Origin: Argentina anserina
Taxonomy: Eukaryota > Streptophyta > Magnoliopsida > Rosales > Rosaceae
Assembly (NCBI RefSeq): GCF_933775445.1
Contig: NC_065877.1
Coordinates: forward strand, 22,444,001-22,508,000
Reading direction: 5' to 3'
DNA: 64,000 nt
The notes below the pieces were generated by a model. It was not told the origin of the DNA. It ran no database searches and saw only the letters and a list, made by a program, of their open reading frames with translations. Positions within the stretch are counted from its first letter, which is position 1, and each line of letters opens with the position of its first letter. Below, one piece after another: positions 11,600 to 27,607 of this stretch. The position numbers and the translations under genes are program-made.

Positions 11600-14500
11600 A
11601 AAACGAATCACATATTCGAGGAGGATATTAGGTCGGGATCGTCTGCGGTGCGGGTGTATGGTGTGGTTGGTGGGGATTGGAAGGAGGTGACGTGGGTGGA
11701 TAACAAAGTTGGGGGAGAGTGCTTTAAAAATAAAGCTTTGGCGCATATTTTCGACGCATAGATGTCGGAAATCGGAATCGCCTTTCAACTCTGAAATTCT
11801 GATCGGTGTTGAGCTGTTGTTTTCGCGTCTTTGAGTAATGATTGGGTGCTTCGCGACACCAAACTCGTGTTGTACCAAAGTGCAACTAATTATTAATGGA
11901 GTCGTGATATCACATCTAATTTAGCTGCATAACATGCTACTAACCTTATGATGTCTCATCTTATTCAGATTTATGCTCCTATATGCTACAGTGTGACGTG
12001 TGTACTGCAGATTTACCTAGATGTGACTTTATTATCTACAAAAACAAATGCTATAAAAATAACATGTTCAAATCTCATTAACAACGGAGTTGACATAGAC
12101 AAATATGATATAATGAGAGCTAATTGTTATGAACCTCATAACAAAATAAAATAAGATCGAGTAACCAATCCTAAGATTGGAAGAGGTTTAGGTAGTTTTT
12201 TTAGCTTTAGGAATATGAGTTGAAGATAACTAAAAGACCAAACCATTGAGAGTGAGAAGACTTTGGCAAGACCATGGTCGTTCCTCAAGGTTTGAGTGAG
12301 AGTGTCAACAGACCGGTTTACTCCTTTAGTGACGTGACGAACATGTGGCAATTGTGGTACCAATGCAACTCAATGGATCATCAATCTTGGCTTAAGAGAG
12401 GCATACAAAGAATTTATCTTGAAGCATTTTGGGAAATCTTAATCATCTCGGGTACAACTAAAGGTTGAATGTTCATCTAATCATATGCAATTGTTCGCAG
12501 ACGGTGACGGAGTATTGGATGATGACCAATTTAGTTCCACTCAAGTGACTCAACAGTAACACTCATTCTCAACAAAGAACAGAGAAAAAAAATTACAAAA
12601 AAAATAATTGGTCGGAAATATAAGCTATTAACAACATATATTTACATGGAATATACTTTTATTAGTTGATGATGTTGCTAAACAGGTTCCTCTTTGTTAA
12701 TGATTAATTTCAGTTAATATGTAATCTTTTATTTTCTCTCGAAAATTCATCCGATATATGTTCCTTTTTGTTTTTCGGATTTCTTTACCTATGATCATCA
12801 CAACTCACAAAAACACAGTTAATTCTTGTGGAATGATCACTTCTAATGGTTAGGTATAATTTGATTACAACCATTTCTCTAAAATCCGATATGCATTTTG
12901 GGTCGAAATTGGGTACGTTACTGTATTAGGAAGCAAAATTACGTGATGTGCATGTGAATTGATATGATTGGGACTCTTGAGTAATATTGTGGGTCGAAGC
13001 AGCGGATCATTTTCCCAGTTTCATATTTCCAAGTTGAAGATAATCAGATATTGTTGGAGTTGTTTTTCTAGCGGTTGCAGAGACTCCTGACGTCCCCGCT
13101 TGTGTGTTGAATGGCGTGCGGAGCATCCCTTCTGATAATTCTACTTAATTATCTTTTTCAGTTTTTCTAATTTCCTCTCCCACATTTCTTTGCCCTTCTC
13201 TATATATCCACCCGACCCAAATATCTCATTACACTCCCAAATCCCTATTTTGATATCAGAAAATGACACTAACATAATTATGCAAAGGAAACCACATACT
13301 AAGTTTTGGGTCCTATCATTAGTCGAATCGCTCCAATCATTTTCAAGTTTTGTTTGGTTTTATTGCGGTCATCTTTGTTATATTGTGTGGTACAAAAACA
13401 TACATTTTCTTTGAAGGATACAAAGAAATACATTTGTTTATGACAATGGTTTAAAAATCACTGTTTTTATTTTTGTCCTCAATTGTTGCAGTTATTAATT
13501 AAATAATTGTTATGAGTGAATCACTTTTCTTTTTTAGAGCTTATTTTACTTATCAGTGTGATATATATACCACTCTATCTAAACGCTTAATCAAATAATG
13601 TGGAATCGTGGATCTGCCATATCTTTTTATTTTTGTCCTCAATTGTTGTAGTTATTAATTAAATAATTGTTATGAGTGAATTACTTTTCTTTTTTAGAGC
13701 TTATTTTACTTATCGGTGTGATATTTATACCACTCTATCTAAAAGCTTAATCAAATAATGTGGAATCGTGAATCTGCCATATCGACACACATATAATGTC
13801 GGTACTAGAGCAAAAACTTGTTAGACCAAATGATCACTAACTGGGGAGATTTTATAATAAAAAATTATATGTGACTATATACATGATGATCATAATGTGG
13901 GGTGAATATAGTTGTACTCAGTCCAAAAACAAGTAAAATCCTAATGAGAAGCATAATAATTGGAGGCCAAAGCAGAGAGTGCAATGAGCAAAAAAAGTTG
14001 TTGGGGGCACGAAAGGTATGGCAAGGCAGGTGACTGTTTTGTGAGCATGTTCATAAACGGACAAACAAACAGTGGGGGTGAGAAATTGTTTTGCCTCCTC
14101 ATCATTAAGAGAGTGTGGCCCGTCCAGTGTGAGTATTCATTATTCAAGGACAAGGTTGTTTCTGCATCAAAATCCCATCGGTTCCACCCGCTTGATTAAC
14201 ATCCGTCCAAATCCCACACTTGCAGAGTTTTTGTATATAATGAGTTTCCGGTTGGCTAGCTGTAACGGGAAGGAAACCCAGCTAATAAGTTAACTGTGGT
14301 GTGCCACCATACACGTTACTCGTTGCTTCCATCCTCCTGGGGTTTTTGGGGACCAAACGTTTGGAGCAAATCTGATTCCATGCGGAAAGCGACCTCACTA
14401 TTTAGTGTTTTACTTTGGGCGATTATTGTAGTCGATCTTATATTCTGAACATCTGATGTGTTTATAATGTGCTATACTTTTATGCTTCTTAATCGTGATA

Positions 14501-16979
14501 TCCATATCTAGTTCTCTTTTTTTTTTTGGTTCATTTACTTAGTTTAATTGATGTCTAATAGGTGTGAGGTCATAGCAAATATGAGAAAAAGAAGCAAAAC
14601 GATATGAAATGCATCGAGAAAAAATTAATAATATGCATAACTACCAACGTGCTTTAAAGAATAAATTGTACTGATCCAAAAAGAACCAGAGAACGTGCCT
14701 TAACCATAAGACTAGTCGCTTCGTCAATACTAGAGATGCGAAGAGGGCAGTTGTGGCCGTTGAATGCATGGTCCTTTAGAAAGCGTCTCTTCTTGCCACA
14801 CAGCTGAGAAGGGGGGGGGGGATTGGAGCTTTTATGTAGAGATTTTGTGGTAGTTCGGAAATTTTCAACAGGAGTCGGCCTTTAGTTGCAACGGCACGGC
14901 AGATCAGGTCTCATAGCAGCGGTGGTGTTGGGTTGCCTCGTGGGGAGTTATCCTACATTCGATTGGAGATGAGGGTTTGAGGGTCGCAATGTAAGGCCTC
15001 ATGGGTCTTGATTCTGGAAGGCTGCCTGACTAGTATAGCAGCCATCGGGGTCATCTAGGATCGTCTCTACCAGGCACTGCCGAAGGGGTGGGGGGGAGAG
15101 GAATGGGCCTCTGGGCCTTAGGCTTCATTAGGCTGCAATAAAACTGGGCTTTTGGGCTCTCCTTTTCTCCATTCTTCTTGTCTTTTGGATCGACATGTTT
15201 CGACTTTTCTAGAGGCGTAGCATCTCTAACCAATTTTGGTGCGTGGTTGAAGTTATCCATTGTCTTGTTACATGGAAACGTACGTGGTCTTTAGGAGTCA
15301 AATTCGACAGGACAAATGTTTTGGTCTATCGTCATATAGGTGGAGATTTTTAAAGATTTTTTAGTATAGCTTTGATACTTTTTTCATTGTATTATTTGAT
15401 TTTGAACTTTCTAGTTTTTTGTAGTGAAGTTTTGGCTTATGCTTGACCTAGCATAAGTTGGTCGTATGGCGTTATCGCCTCTAGAATACAATCCACAAAA
15501 TTTTTTAAAAAAATTAGAGAATGTGCCTTCTAGATTAAAAAAAAGCTCTAAATATCAACTTTATGGAGAATTTTATGATTTATGATTCAAATTTTCCTAG
15601 ATAGATATATGGTGGTTTGAGTATAGATTGTTCAGTTTACACGCGAATCTGCTATATGTTTCATGAGCATGCTCGGATTTGAGGTGAGGCCGCAGCTGCG
15701 ACCGCCTTAGGCACCATTTTCTTGCCCTTATATACTGATATATAGAGAGAGAATTCTTCAATACTTTCTGAATGGTTTGGTTACTCGATCAAAACTTTAT
15801 CTTCTATGGCTAATTCTATGAGGGGTTGTTTGTTACATGAGATTGTGCTTCATAAGACAACCTTGGTCAATCCAAAGAAAATAAACCCATGTTTGGTGCC
15901 ACATGGGGCTCTGTTAAGTTGGCTTGAGGAGTCGCAAAAACCCAAAAAACTCTTCTTAGATAATGACACCAAAAACCATCAGACTATCTAAGACAATATT
16001 TCATTCCTTTTTTTTTTCACCTCCGTGTTCTCTTCTTCCCAATTCTGAGTATCTCCTTCCATCATTTGTTACAATTCTTGTTCAATATGTTATCTTAGTT
16101 CAATTTCTCTCAATTTTGGGAAAGACCCAAATGCCAAACCTCTCTCTTTCTCTCTCTCCCTCAATTTTTCCTTGTCTTCTTGGCGTCGTTAGTGGGGAAG
16201 GCAAGGCCGCAAGGGTACATAACTCTGGCTGGAGCGGCGGTGTCGGAATGGAATTAGAGTGGGAGGAGTCAATGGTTAGGTTTTTTGGGTTTTTCTCTTA
16301 AAATGTTTTTGCTTTTTTAGGTTTTCATCTTTTCAATTCAACAATCGATGCTTGATTATGCTTATGCTTTTATGGGTTTTATCTCCTCAATTCAAAAAAT
16401 TGATGCTTGATTATGTTTTTACTTTAAAGGGTTTTGATTTCCTCAATTCAAAATACCTTTGCTTTTCTGGGTTTGATGACTTTGATTTAGATTGTGTTTA
16501 TGTTTCATGTGTTGATTAGTTTAAGAATTGGTGCATGCAAAACTTAGTGAATCATAGTCATTATACTACTAGTTATGCAGGTTAGTGATAGTGATGGAAT
16601 CAAAGAAGAAAACTTAGTCTCATGACTAAGGGAAGATAGTATGTTATCAGTGTTGGCTCCAAACATGGGTTAAGCATTCCGTAAGGATAAGGTAGGCTTG
16701 AGGAATGAAGGATAGAAGAAGGAAATAAGGTGGAGTAGCATAATCCCATGTAACAAATGTGCCCTTATAACTCTCTCACTCGCTCTATTTCCACACTAAA
16801 TCGCTCATAATTTCAAGAAGATTGATACATGAAAACAATTATTAAGGCTTTTAAATTTAGATGAATGAATGTGTAATTTAGAACTAGATTATTTATTGGT
16901 TTTTACTATAATAAGAGAGAACACCATTTTACGATCTTGCCTCAGATCTTGAAATCTAAAGTCCAACCCTGTTCATGAG
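11600..16979. other. Long intergenic region
   Basis: Apart from the 160 bp tandem duplication at 13464-13783 and a G run at 14812-14821, I recognise no gene. At 12136-12363 on the minus strand HVRHVTKGVNRSVDTLTQTL weakly resembles the end of a LINE-type RNase H. Scattered frames under 115 codons lack domains. Confidence 0.45.
13464..13783. repeat. Tandem duplication, two 160 bp units
   Basis: 13464-13623 and 13624-13783 match almost base for base (few substitutions), both opening TTTTTATTTTTGTCCTCAAT and closing ATCTGCCATATC. The high identity suggests a recent event. No gene is present in it. Confidence 0.92.
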
Positions 16980-17190
16980 CTCGAGTTTTCAAGACCAATG
17001 TTTCCGTTCTCTTTGAAGGATGATGCACAAGAATGGTTTGATTCTCTTCCTAAAGCATTCATCGACTCATGGGAAAATCTTTCATCAAAATTCATAGCAA
17101 AATTCTTCAGTGCTAGAAAGATAAGTGCCTGCTCTGCTGCTCACTGAAGGCCAGCTATTTCATGAAAGTTGGGATCGCTACAAGTAGTTA
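16980..17190 (+). pseudogene. Gypsy gag fragment
   Basis: One frame reads FPFSLKDDAQEWFDSLPKAF and then SSKFIAKFFSARK, the retrotransposon gag domain typical of Athila/Tat-type Gypsy elements. After a stop, another frame continues with EGQLFHESWDRYK, the next gag block. It is a short, frameshifted remnant and no LTR was found for it. The TRIM inserted about 100 bp downstream. Confidence 0.8.
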
Positions 17191-17288
17191 TTTTGACAAT
17201 GCGCTCACTATGGTTATTTCAACAATGCGCTAAGGTTTGTTATCAATACAAAGAAGGTCTGAATGCCTTGAACGTCTTCCATGCATAA

Positions 17289-17640
17289 TGTCACGTCCTG
17301 TTTTCGGGAGTGTCTATCATGAGCGTCACTGGTTATATGAGCTTCATGCATATGTGGGATTGCTCCATGATCAGAAGTGTGGGATATATATGGCTGCCCC
17401 TTTTCTTGGGATTCAAGTAGGCCGACCCGGTTAAGTTTGGGGAGCTTGTCGCTAGTCGGGGATTTAACGTTGAAGAAGGGAGTAGGCCGCCCTACACACT
17501 GGTCGGGGTATAGAGCCGATCCCCTGATGAGCCCAAGACAAGGGGAAACCAGTGCATTACCTCGTTGGATAAGACTAGCTCCATGGGGATGGAGCGCCAC
17601 ATGGACTAAGTGTGGCAGCCGAATGGCTAGGTCCGTGACA
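17289..17640 (+). repeat. 5' terminal repeat of the TRIM
   Basis: It has TG..CA ends and inverted TGTCACG/CGTGACA termini, and is followed two bases later by the primer-binding site. Confidence 0.88.
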
Positions 17641-17919
17641 AGTGGTATTAGAGCTGTCCCGGCATCACTGTCGTTGTGTCGCCGTGTCCCCAAGATACAG
17701 GGGGCTCCGTGGGGGAGTCGAGTAGGCAGGGTGCATCCAGGGGGATAACCGGACGAGGGTCCATGACAAAGTCCAGGATGAGAGATCCGGCGCGAAGTTT
17801 TGTTGGGCGATCTTTGGGAACTCCTTTCGTCTCTCAGGCATCGTGGGCGTACAAGGGTTACGCGTGCAACAGTGGGTATGCCGTGTACGAGGACGTACAC
17901 TTTGTTTGGTGGGGGAGGA

Positions 17920-18257
17920 TGTCACGTCCCGTTTTTAGGAGTGTCTATCGTGGACGTCGCTCATGCATATGTGGGATTGCTCTATGATCAGAAGTATGAG
18001 AGATATATGGCTGCCCCCTTCCTCGGGGTTCAGACAGACCGATCCGGTTAAGTTTAGGGAGTTTGTCGCTAGTCGGGGACTTAACGTTGAAAAAAGGAGT
18101 AAGCAACCCTACACACTGGTCGGGGTCTGGAGCCGATCCCCTAATGAGCCCCAGGCAGGGCGAAACCAATGCATTGCCCCGTTGAATAAGGCTGGCTCCA
18201 TGGAGATGGAACGCCGCATGGACCAAATGTGGCGGCCGAATGACTAGATCCGTGACA
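17920..18257 (+). repeat. 3' terminal repeat of the TRIM
   Basis: It matches 17289-17640 with many substitutions and a short deletion near its start, so the insertion is not recent. Confidence 0.88.
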
Positions 18258-18261
18258 ATAA

Positions 18262-18705
18262 GCTCTCAAGTATGCTCAAAACCTATTTTGCTTTTGTAAA
18301 CCCTTTTGTATCTTACACAAACCTGGTGGTACCATTGCAAAAGAATAGATGTCAGCAAAGGAAAGGTATATGTGATATGTTTTTGGTACAAATAAGGTTA
18401 GGAATGCTGATAAAAAAAAAGTAGTTCTACATACGTACTCAGATAGCAGTTAATCACCGGTCACCACCAGATAGTATAAAGCATCAGAGGCTAAATTACT
18501 AAATACGCCAGAGAAAATAAATTAACTGCTTGTGACATGTACAAAGATGATCAGTTCAATCTATACTGCCCAAAATACACGGAAAGAGTTGGAATCATGC
18601 TATCAATAGTTCAACAGTAGCAAGTATATTGTTGTTATTCACAAAACATTTTATTGAATAAGCTATAAAATTTAGGATAACTGTGGAGCCGAGGAGAAAA
18701 CTATA
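18262..18705. other. 3' flank of the glycerol kinase gene
   Basis: Unique AT-rich sequence between the TRIM and the stop codon of the minus-strand glycerol kinase. It should contain its 3' UTR; no other feature is seen. Confidence 0.5.
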
Positions 18706-22071
<3,366 letters not shown>

Positions 22072-22081
22072 TAATCCAATT

Positions 22082-23161
22082 GGCATAAATGCCGATTTGC
22101 ACCCTAAATTTGGCTGAAATTGTCAATTTGCACTCCGAACTTGCATTTGAGTCAATTTACCTCATAAACTTAGTAAAAATTGCCGATTTACACCTCGAAC
22201 TTGTATTTGAGTCAATTTACATCCTAAACTTGGTAAAAGTTGCCGATTTGCACCACATCCGTTAAATTTAATTGTTTCTATCCAATTTTACGTCACATGT
22301 CATGCATTTAAAGGGTAGTATTGTCATTATATATTTATTCATATTAAATAATGAAATAAATTAATAAAATTACTTAAGAGGAACACTTGCTACAATGTTT
22401 CTTTTTTCGAAACATGTTATTGATTTATATATTTATTATTTGATGTGATATGGTATGTTAAAACATATTAGAAAAAATATAAATAAATAAATACATTGAA
22501 AATTAAAAATAAATGTGTGTTCCGAGAGAATTACTATTCTACCATTGTGTGTGTCTTAGCCTCATTAGGTATCCTGTTAGAGATAGATTCGCATCTCTGT
22601 AATAGATTAGGACTTCGAATCCTACGAGATTGTGGTTATGTAATGCCTATATATTGGCCTCATTATCAATCAATAAACGGTTACGTTTTGTTCTATTACG
22701 TCGTTATTATTCTCGTTTTGTTCATCCTCCAACAATGTGTACATATAAAAATATATTTATACACAACACACTATATTTGAATCGGTGGGTATATTGAATA
22801 TATAATTCAAAATATGGTTAAGTAGGTAGAAAAAAAGATGTAAATAAATAATTTGATTAACAAAATAATCCTCATTTTAAATAATATTTTTTTTAAGAAA
22901 AAATATAAATATATAATGATAATACTACCCCTTAAATGCATGACATGTGACGCAAAATTAGATGGAAACAGTTAAATTTAACGGATGAGGTGCAAATCGG
23001 TAATTTTTACCAAGTTTAGGAGGTAAATTGACTCAAATACAAGTTCGGGGTGTAAATTGGCAATTTTTACCAAGTTTAGGAGGTAAATTGACTCAAATAC
23101 AAGTTCAGGGTGCAAATTGACAATTTCAGCCAAATTTTGGGTGTAAATCGGCATTTATGCC
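22082..23161. mobile_element. Mutator-like foldback element with long terminal inverted repeats
   Basis: The ends are GGCATAAATGCCGATTTGC and its complement. Arms of roughly 270 bp are inverted copies of one another and contain internal short repeats (the TTTGAGTCAATTTAC and CCGATTTGCACC motifs recur). The element is flanked by an exact 10 bp duplication TAATCCAATT (22072-22081 and 23162-23171). Duplications of 9-11 bp with long TIRs point to the Mutator superfamily. There is no transposase, so it is non-autonomous. A solo LTR lies in its centre. Confidence 0.88.
22518..22734 (+). mobile_element. 217 bp solo LTR (Copia-like) nested in the foldback element
   Basis: TGTTCCGAG..CTCCAACA with the exact 5 bp duplication ATGTG on both sides (22513-22517 and 22735-22739). 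It contains ATATTGGCCTCATTATCAAT, resembling the leader-proximal end of short plant Copia LTRs such as the one at 32134. No internal sequence follows. The orientation is inferred from that resemblance. Confidence 0.82.
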
Positions 23162-23442
23162 TAATCCAATTAGTGATACTAATTTTGATAATTATCTTGT
23201 TCCAGAAAATGATCCGTTTATGTTTGTTTGCGTTGGTAAAATGGAATTGGAGGCAATCAACTAGGGACAAAAACAAGGACCGTGAGACCGTGAGAGCATC
23301 TCTAACTGCACCTTTAGAGAAAGTGTGAGGAGACATAAACAAACTTTTTAAATTTGTAATTTTTTTAAAAAATAATTTTTAAACTTTATTTCTTACAAAA
23401 AAAATTCATTTTCTATCTAAAAAAAGGAATGAATGTCATTAT

Positions 23443-23671
23443 TGTAAAAGTGAAAATGGAATTGGTCTACTCGTATTATTACGAACCCTTTTATATAGAG
23501 GAAATATTACATAGAAAGATATCAATCAGTTTAATGGCAATGAATAAGAATTGTCTGTTACATAATTCATCTCCGTAATTAACTATATATTAAATACTGA
23601 TTGCTCAATTGCCTCCATCAGTTACTTTAATGAAGGCACACTAATAAGGAAATAATGTTTTTCCTTTAACA
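23443..23671 (-). repeat. 3' LTR of the minus-strand Copia
   Basis: This 229 bp LTR pairs with 29501-29729. In element orientation a polypurine tract precedes it. Confidence 0.95.
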
Positions 23672-23862
23672 CTCCCCCTTGTGCCAAGTCAAATACACAG
23701 TAGTGCGTGAACTGTTGCCGCATTAAAAACATTGCCAGATGATAAAAACCCAATGGGACAAAATGAATCTTGGTCTAAGAAAAAAGTAGTACAACACACT
23801 AATGACATGTGTGGGTCTAGACTCCCCCTAAAGTCTACCCCTCCCTATGACTCTTACTTTAA

Positions 23863-25446
23863 TCAAGAGAGTTCGGAAAGCTTTCGCATTCCTATATCTT
23901 TTACATGTTTCTCAAACGTAACTTTAAGCAATGACTTGGTGAATAGATCTGTCACATTCTCCTCACATTTAACTTTGTTTACTTGAATCTTAAGGAGAGC
24001 TTGTTGTTGCTGATTGTAGAAAAACCTTGGAGATATATGTTTCGTATTGTCACCCTTGATATAACCTAGCTTCATCTGTTCGATGCAAGCTGCATTATCT
24101 TCATAAATGCACGTAGGCTCTTCAGTTGTAGAACTTTAACCACTAGTTCCTCGAATATGAGTAATGATGGACCTTAGCCATACGCACTCACGAACCGCCT
24201 CATGTAGAGCAATAATCTCTGAGTGGTTCGAAGAGGTAGCCACAAGGGTTTGCTTGGTTGATCTCTAAGATATTGTCGTTTTTCCAATGGTGAATACATA
24301 ACCAGTTTGGGAATGGCCTTTATGTGGGTCAAAAAGATACCCAGCATCAGCGAAACCAACCAAAACATTATTTGGGGTTTCCGAGTAGGGGATAGTAATT
24401 TTGTCATCGACCTTTTCTTTAGGAACTGCAATTCCATTCGCGGATCCTCCTGTCTTACTATAAGGAAAGAATAAACCCAAGTCAATGGTTCCTTTTAGGT
24501 ATCGAAATATGTTCTTGACACCACTCCAATGACGCTGCGTAGGCGCTGAGCTAAATCTAGCTAACAAGTTCACTGAGAATGCAATATCTGGTCGAGTACA
24601 TTGGGCCAAGTACAATAATGCACCTATTGCACTTAGGTAGAGAGTTTCAGCTCCTAATACCTCTTCGTCCTCTTCTAGTGGGCGAAATAGATCTTTCTTT
24701 ACATCCAAACTTCGACCGATCATGGGAGTGCTAACAGGGTGCACTTTGTCCATGTTAAATCGCCTGAGCATCTTTTGGACATATTCAGACTGGTGGATTA
24801 GAATTCCACAAGCTCAGTGCTCTAGTTCAAGGCCTATACAAAACCGAGTTTTCCTAAGATCTTTCATATCAAATTCAGATTTCAAATAGCTCGTGGTTTC
24901 TCTTATTTCATCAAGAGTGCCTATTATGTTCATGTCATCAACCTATATAGCTACAATAGCAAATCCGGAACTTGTTTTCTTTATAAATACGCAGGGGCAC
25001 AATTCATTATTCTTATATCTTTTCCCAATCAAGTAGTCACTTAGACGGGTATACCACATCCGCCCAGATTGCTTTAGTCCGTAAAGTGAGCGTTTCAACC
25101 TGATTGCAAACGCACTCCGTGGTTTAGAGTCACTTGATTTGGGCAATTGAAGGCCATCAGGCACTTTCATATATATCTCTGAATCTAGATCCCCATAGAG
25201 ATATGTTGTAACCACATCCATAAGCTACATGTCCAGTCCTTCGGAAACTACCAAACTAACAAGGCAGCGAAACGTTATGACGTCCATTACGGGAGAGTAT
25301 GTTTCCTCGTAGTCAATTCCAGGGCGTTGTGAGAAACCTTGCACCACAAGGCGAGCCTTGTACCTTAGGACTTCGTTCTTCTCATTACGTTTTCTGACAA
25401 AAACCCATTTATGTCCTACATGCTTTACACTTGGTGGGGTTAGCAC
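23863..25446 (-). pseudogene. Copia reverse transcriptase and RNase H, interrupted
   Basis: The RT begins KHVGHKWVFVRKRNEKNEV and continues into YLYGDLDSEIYMKVPDGL and RLKRSLYGLKQSGRMWY. A stop lies at 25222-25224. The catalytic YVDD is damaged: its tyrosine codon is a TAG near 24940, with VDDM following. RNase H (24265-24771, then 24174-24485 and 23863-24075 in shifted frames) includes YLSAIGALLYLAQCTRPDIA and, at the end, VTDLFTKSLLK. A linker frame at 25570-26124 joins integrase to RT. Confidence 0.9.
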
Positions 25447-26148
25447 TACCGGACCAAATACCTGTCTTTTTGCCAGTGAATCTAATTCTACCTGGATTGC
25501 GTCTTTCCATTTAGGCCAATCTGCTCTTTGTTGACATTCTACAACAGAGCGTGGTTCGATATCATCATGCTATATTATTTCATGAGCAACGTTATATGCA
25601 AATGCATCATCAATGTGTATGGAAGATCTTTCCATCAACTCATGTACACTCTCATAATTCATTGAGATTTCTTTGTTATCTGGAATCATACCAAACATCG
25701 GAGCGTCCTCCAGTAATGATTCATGGACATAACTATAATCAGAGATAATCTCATGAGAGGGATTCTCCACATCGATGATTAATGGATCTGGTTGTGCCTT
25801 AGTCGCCCTTTTCTTCCTTGGGCGAGTATCAATCGAACCAAGTGGCCTTCCCTTCTTACTTTGAGGAGCCACGGCCTCAACCACACCTCCACTAAGTGTG
25901 GTTGCAGTGCCTCCTACTATGGCACCATGCCCCTTTTTGGGGACTTCTAACCTTGCAGGCACATTTGCAGCTGGTATATGTGATCTTGTCACTTTAGCGA
26001 TATCAGAAAACGCATCAGGCATCGAATCTGCTACGTTCTGAAGATCAATTATTCTTTTCACTTCACTTTCACATTGTGGAGTGCAGGGATCAAAATGAGA
26101 TTGAGTGGGGACAAACCATGACAATTCTTGTCGTTCCCTTTGAAAATC

Positions 26149-27607
26149 CTATTTCTTATCTCCCCCTAATGACGGGAAGACTATCTCATCAAAGTGACAA
26201 TCCGCAAATCTAGCGGTAAAACGATCCCCTGTCAAAGGTTCCAAATAGCAAATAATTGTTGGGGATTCATATCCAACATAAATACCTAGTCGTCTCTGGG
26301 GACCCATTTTTGTGCGCTGTGGGGGCGCAATAGGCACATATACAGCACAACCAAATATGCGTAAGTGTGAAATGTCAGGCTCATATCCAGTAATCAACTG
26401 GTACGCAGAAAATGGTTGGCTAGCAGTAGGTCTGAAACGAATAAGCAAGGTTGCGTGCATTATTGCATAACCCCATGCACTTATAGGTAAATTGGTGCGC
26501 ATAACAAGTGCCCTAGCCACCATCTGTAATCTTTTGATGGTGGCTTCAGCGAGACCATTTTGTGTATGCACATGGGGAACATGATGCTCTACATCGATCC
26601 CAATAGACATGCAATAATCATCAAATGCTTTTGATGTAAACTGTCCAGCGTTATCAAGCCTTATAGACTTAATAGGGTGATCAGGGTGGTGAGCCCTTAA
26701 ACGAATAATATGTGCTAGAAGTTTTGCAAATACAGCGTTTCGTGTGGACAATAATGCAACATGTGACCAGCGAGTTGAAGCATCCACCAGAACCATAAAA
26801 TACTTAAATGACCCGCATTCTGGATGGATAGGTCCACAAATATCACCTTGTATCCTTTGTAAGAATGGAATATTTTGTTTAGTATCTTTAGCATAGGAAG
26901 GTCTCGATCCTGTTTTTTGCCAAAGAACAGGCTTTGCAAAATGACTGATGTGCCTTGGAAATAGTCATTGAGGCAGAGGGAGGGAACACTTCTATTACTT
27001 TAGAAGGTAATGACTGCATTGGAGCAGTGTAACGAGCACTGTGCATCGTATTTGGTTGCTGTCCCCTTTTATTTTTCCCTCGAAAGAAAGGATGTCCGTG
27101 TGAATTTTTTAAAATACGGACCATCATGTCCCGACCAGGATGTCCTAATCGGTCATGCCAAAGCCTGTATAAGTTAGTGTCCTAAATTTCATCATTGGTG
27201 ACAGCATATGATTCAATAATCCGAATGGTAGTAAGATATAGTCCATTGTCTTGACTCTTCATCTTCTCTAAAACGCGTGTCCGTCCACATTCAAGAGAAG
27301 TAAGACACAAATATTCACTTCCATTTTCACAATAAGTGTTCAGATGATAACCGTTGGTGCGAATATCTTTGAAGCTTAACAAGGTTCGAGGGGCTCTAGG
27401 TGCATATAGAGCATTGGTGATTTTTAACAATGTGCCATTTGGCAAGAAAAATTGGGCAGTTCCTCGCCCTTTTACTATTTGGTCTGATACAGTCATAGTA
27501 GACAAACATGAATTATAAGGAATTAATTCAACAAATAATTGTCGATTCCTTAATATAGTGTGGGTAGTCGCACAATATGCTAAGCATTCTATTTCTCCTC
27601 GATTCAT
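26149..27607 (-). pseudogene. Copia protease-to-integrase region
   Basis: The upstream part (27182-27607) matches the protease/GAG-pre-integrase linker (LKITNALYAPRAPRTLLSF). WHDRLGHPGRDMM (about 27120-27160) gives the zinc-binding HH..CC lead-in, ending CKACSLAK. The catalytic core shows VDASTRW, RLDNAGQF and GLAEATIKR, the D,D,E triad. Frame changes occur near 26790-26940 and a stop separates the linker from the integrase at 27181-27183. Confidence 0.88.

Larger units (their letters stand above)
17289..18257 (+). mobile_element. TRIM (terminal-repeat retrotransposon in miniature)
   Basis: Two direct repeats of 352 bp (17289-17640) and 338 bp (17920-18257) both run TGTCACG..CGTGACA. Between them lie only 279 bp: a primer-binding site TGGTATTAGAGC at 17643-17654 and a purine tract GGTGGGGGAGGA just before the second repeat. 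The flanks share ATAA (17285-17288 and 18258-18261), a probable 4 bp target duplication. There is no coding capacity; several open frames of 60-230 codons on both strands are by-products of its GC-rich sequence. It depends on proteins from other elements to move. Confidence 0.9.

Noticed and set aside
12136..12363. Minus-strand frame with HVRHVTKGVNRSVDTLTQTL, resembling a LINE RNase H end
   Set aside because: Only about 20 residues fit, with stops on either side and no RT or tail nearby.
15655..15730. GAGGCCGCAGCTGCGACCGC-type GC-rich block resembling the end of a hAT MITE
   Set aside because: No partner terminus or 8 bp duplication could be found on either side.
17214..18247. Several frames of 80-230 codons, including one of 228 codons on the minus strand
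   Set aside because: They lie inside the TRIM and recur in both terminal repeats on both strands; the primer site and repeats explain the sequence better.
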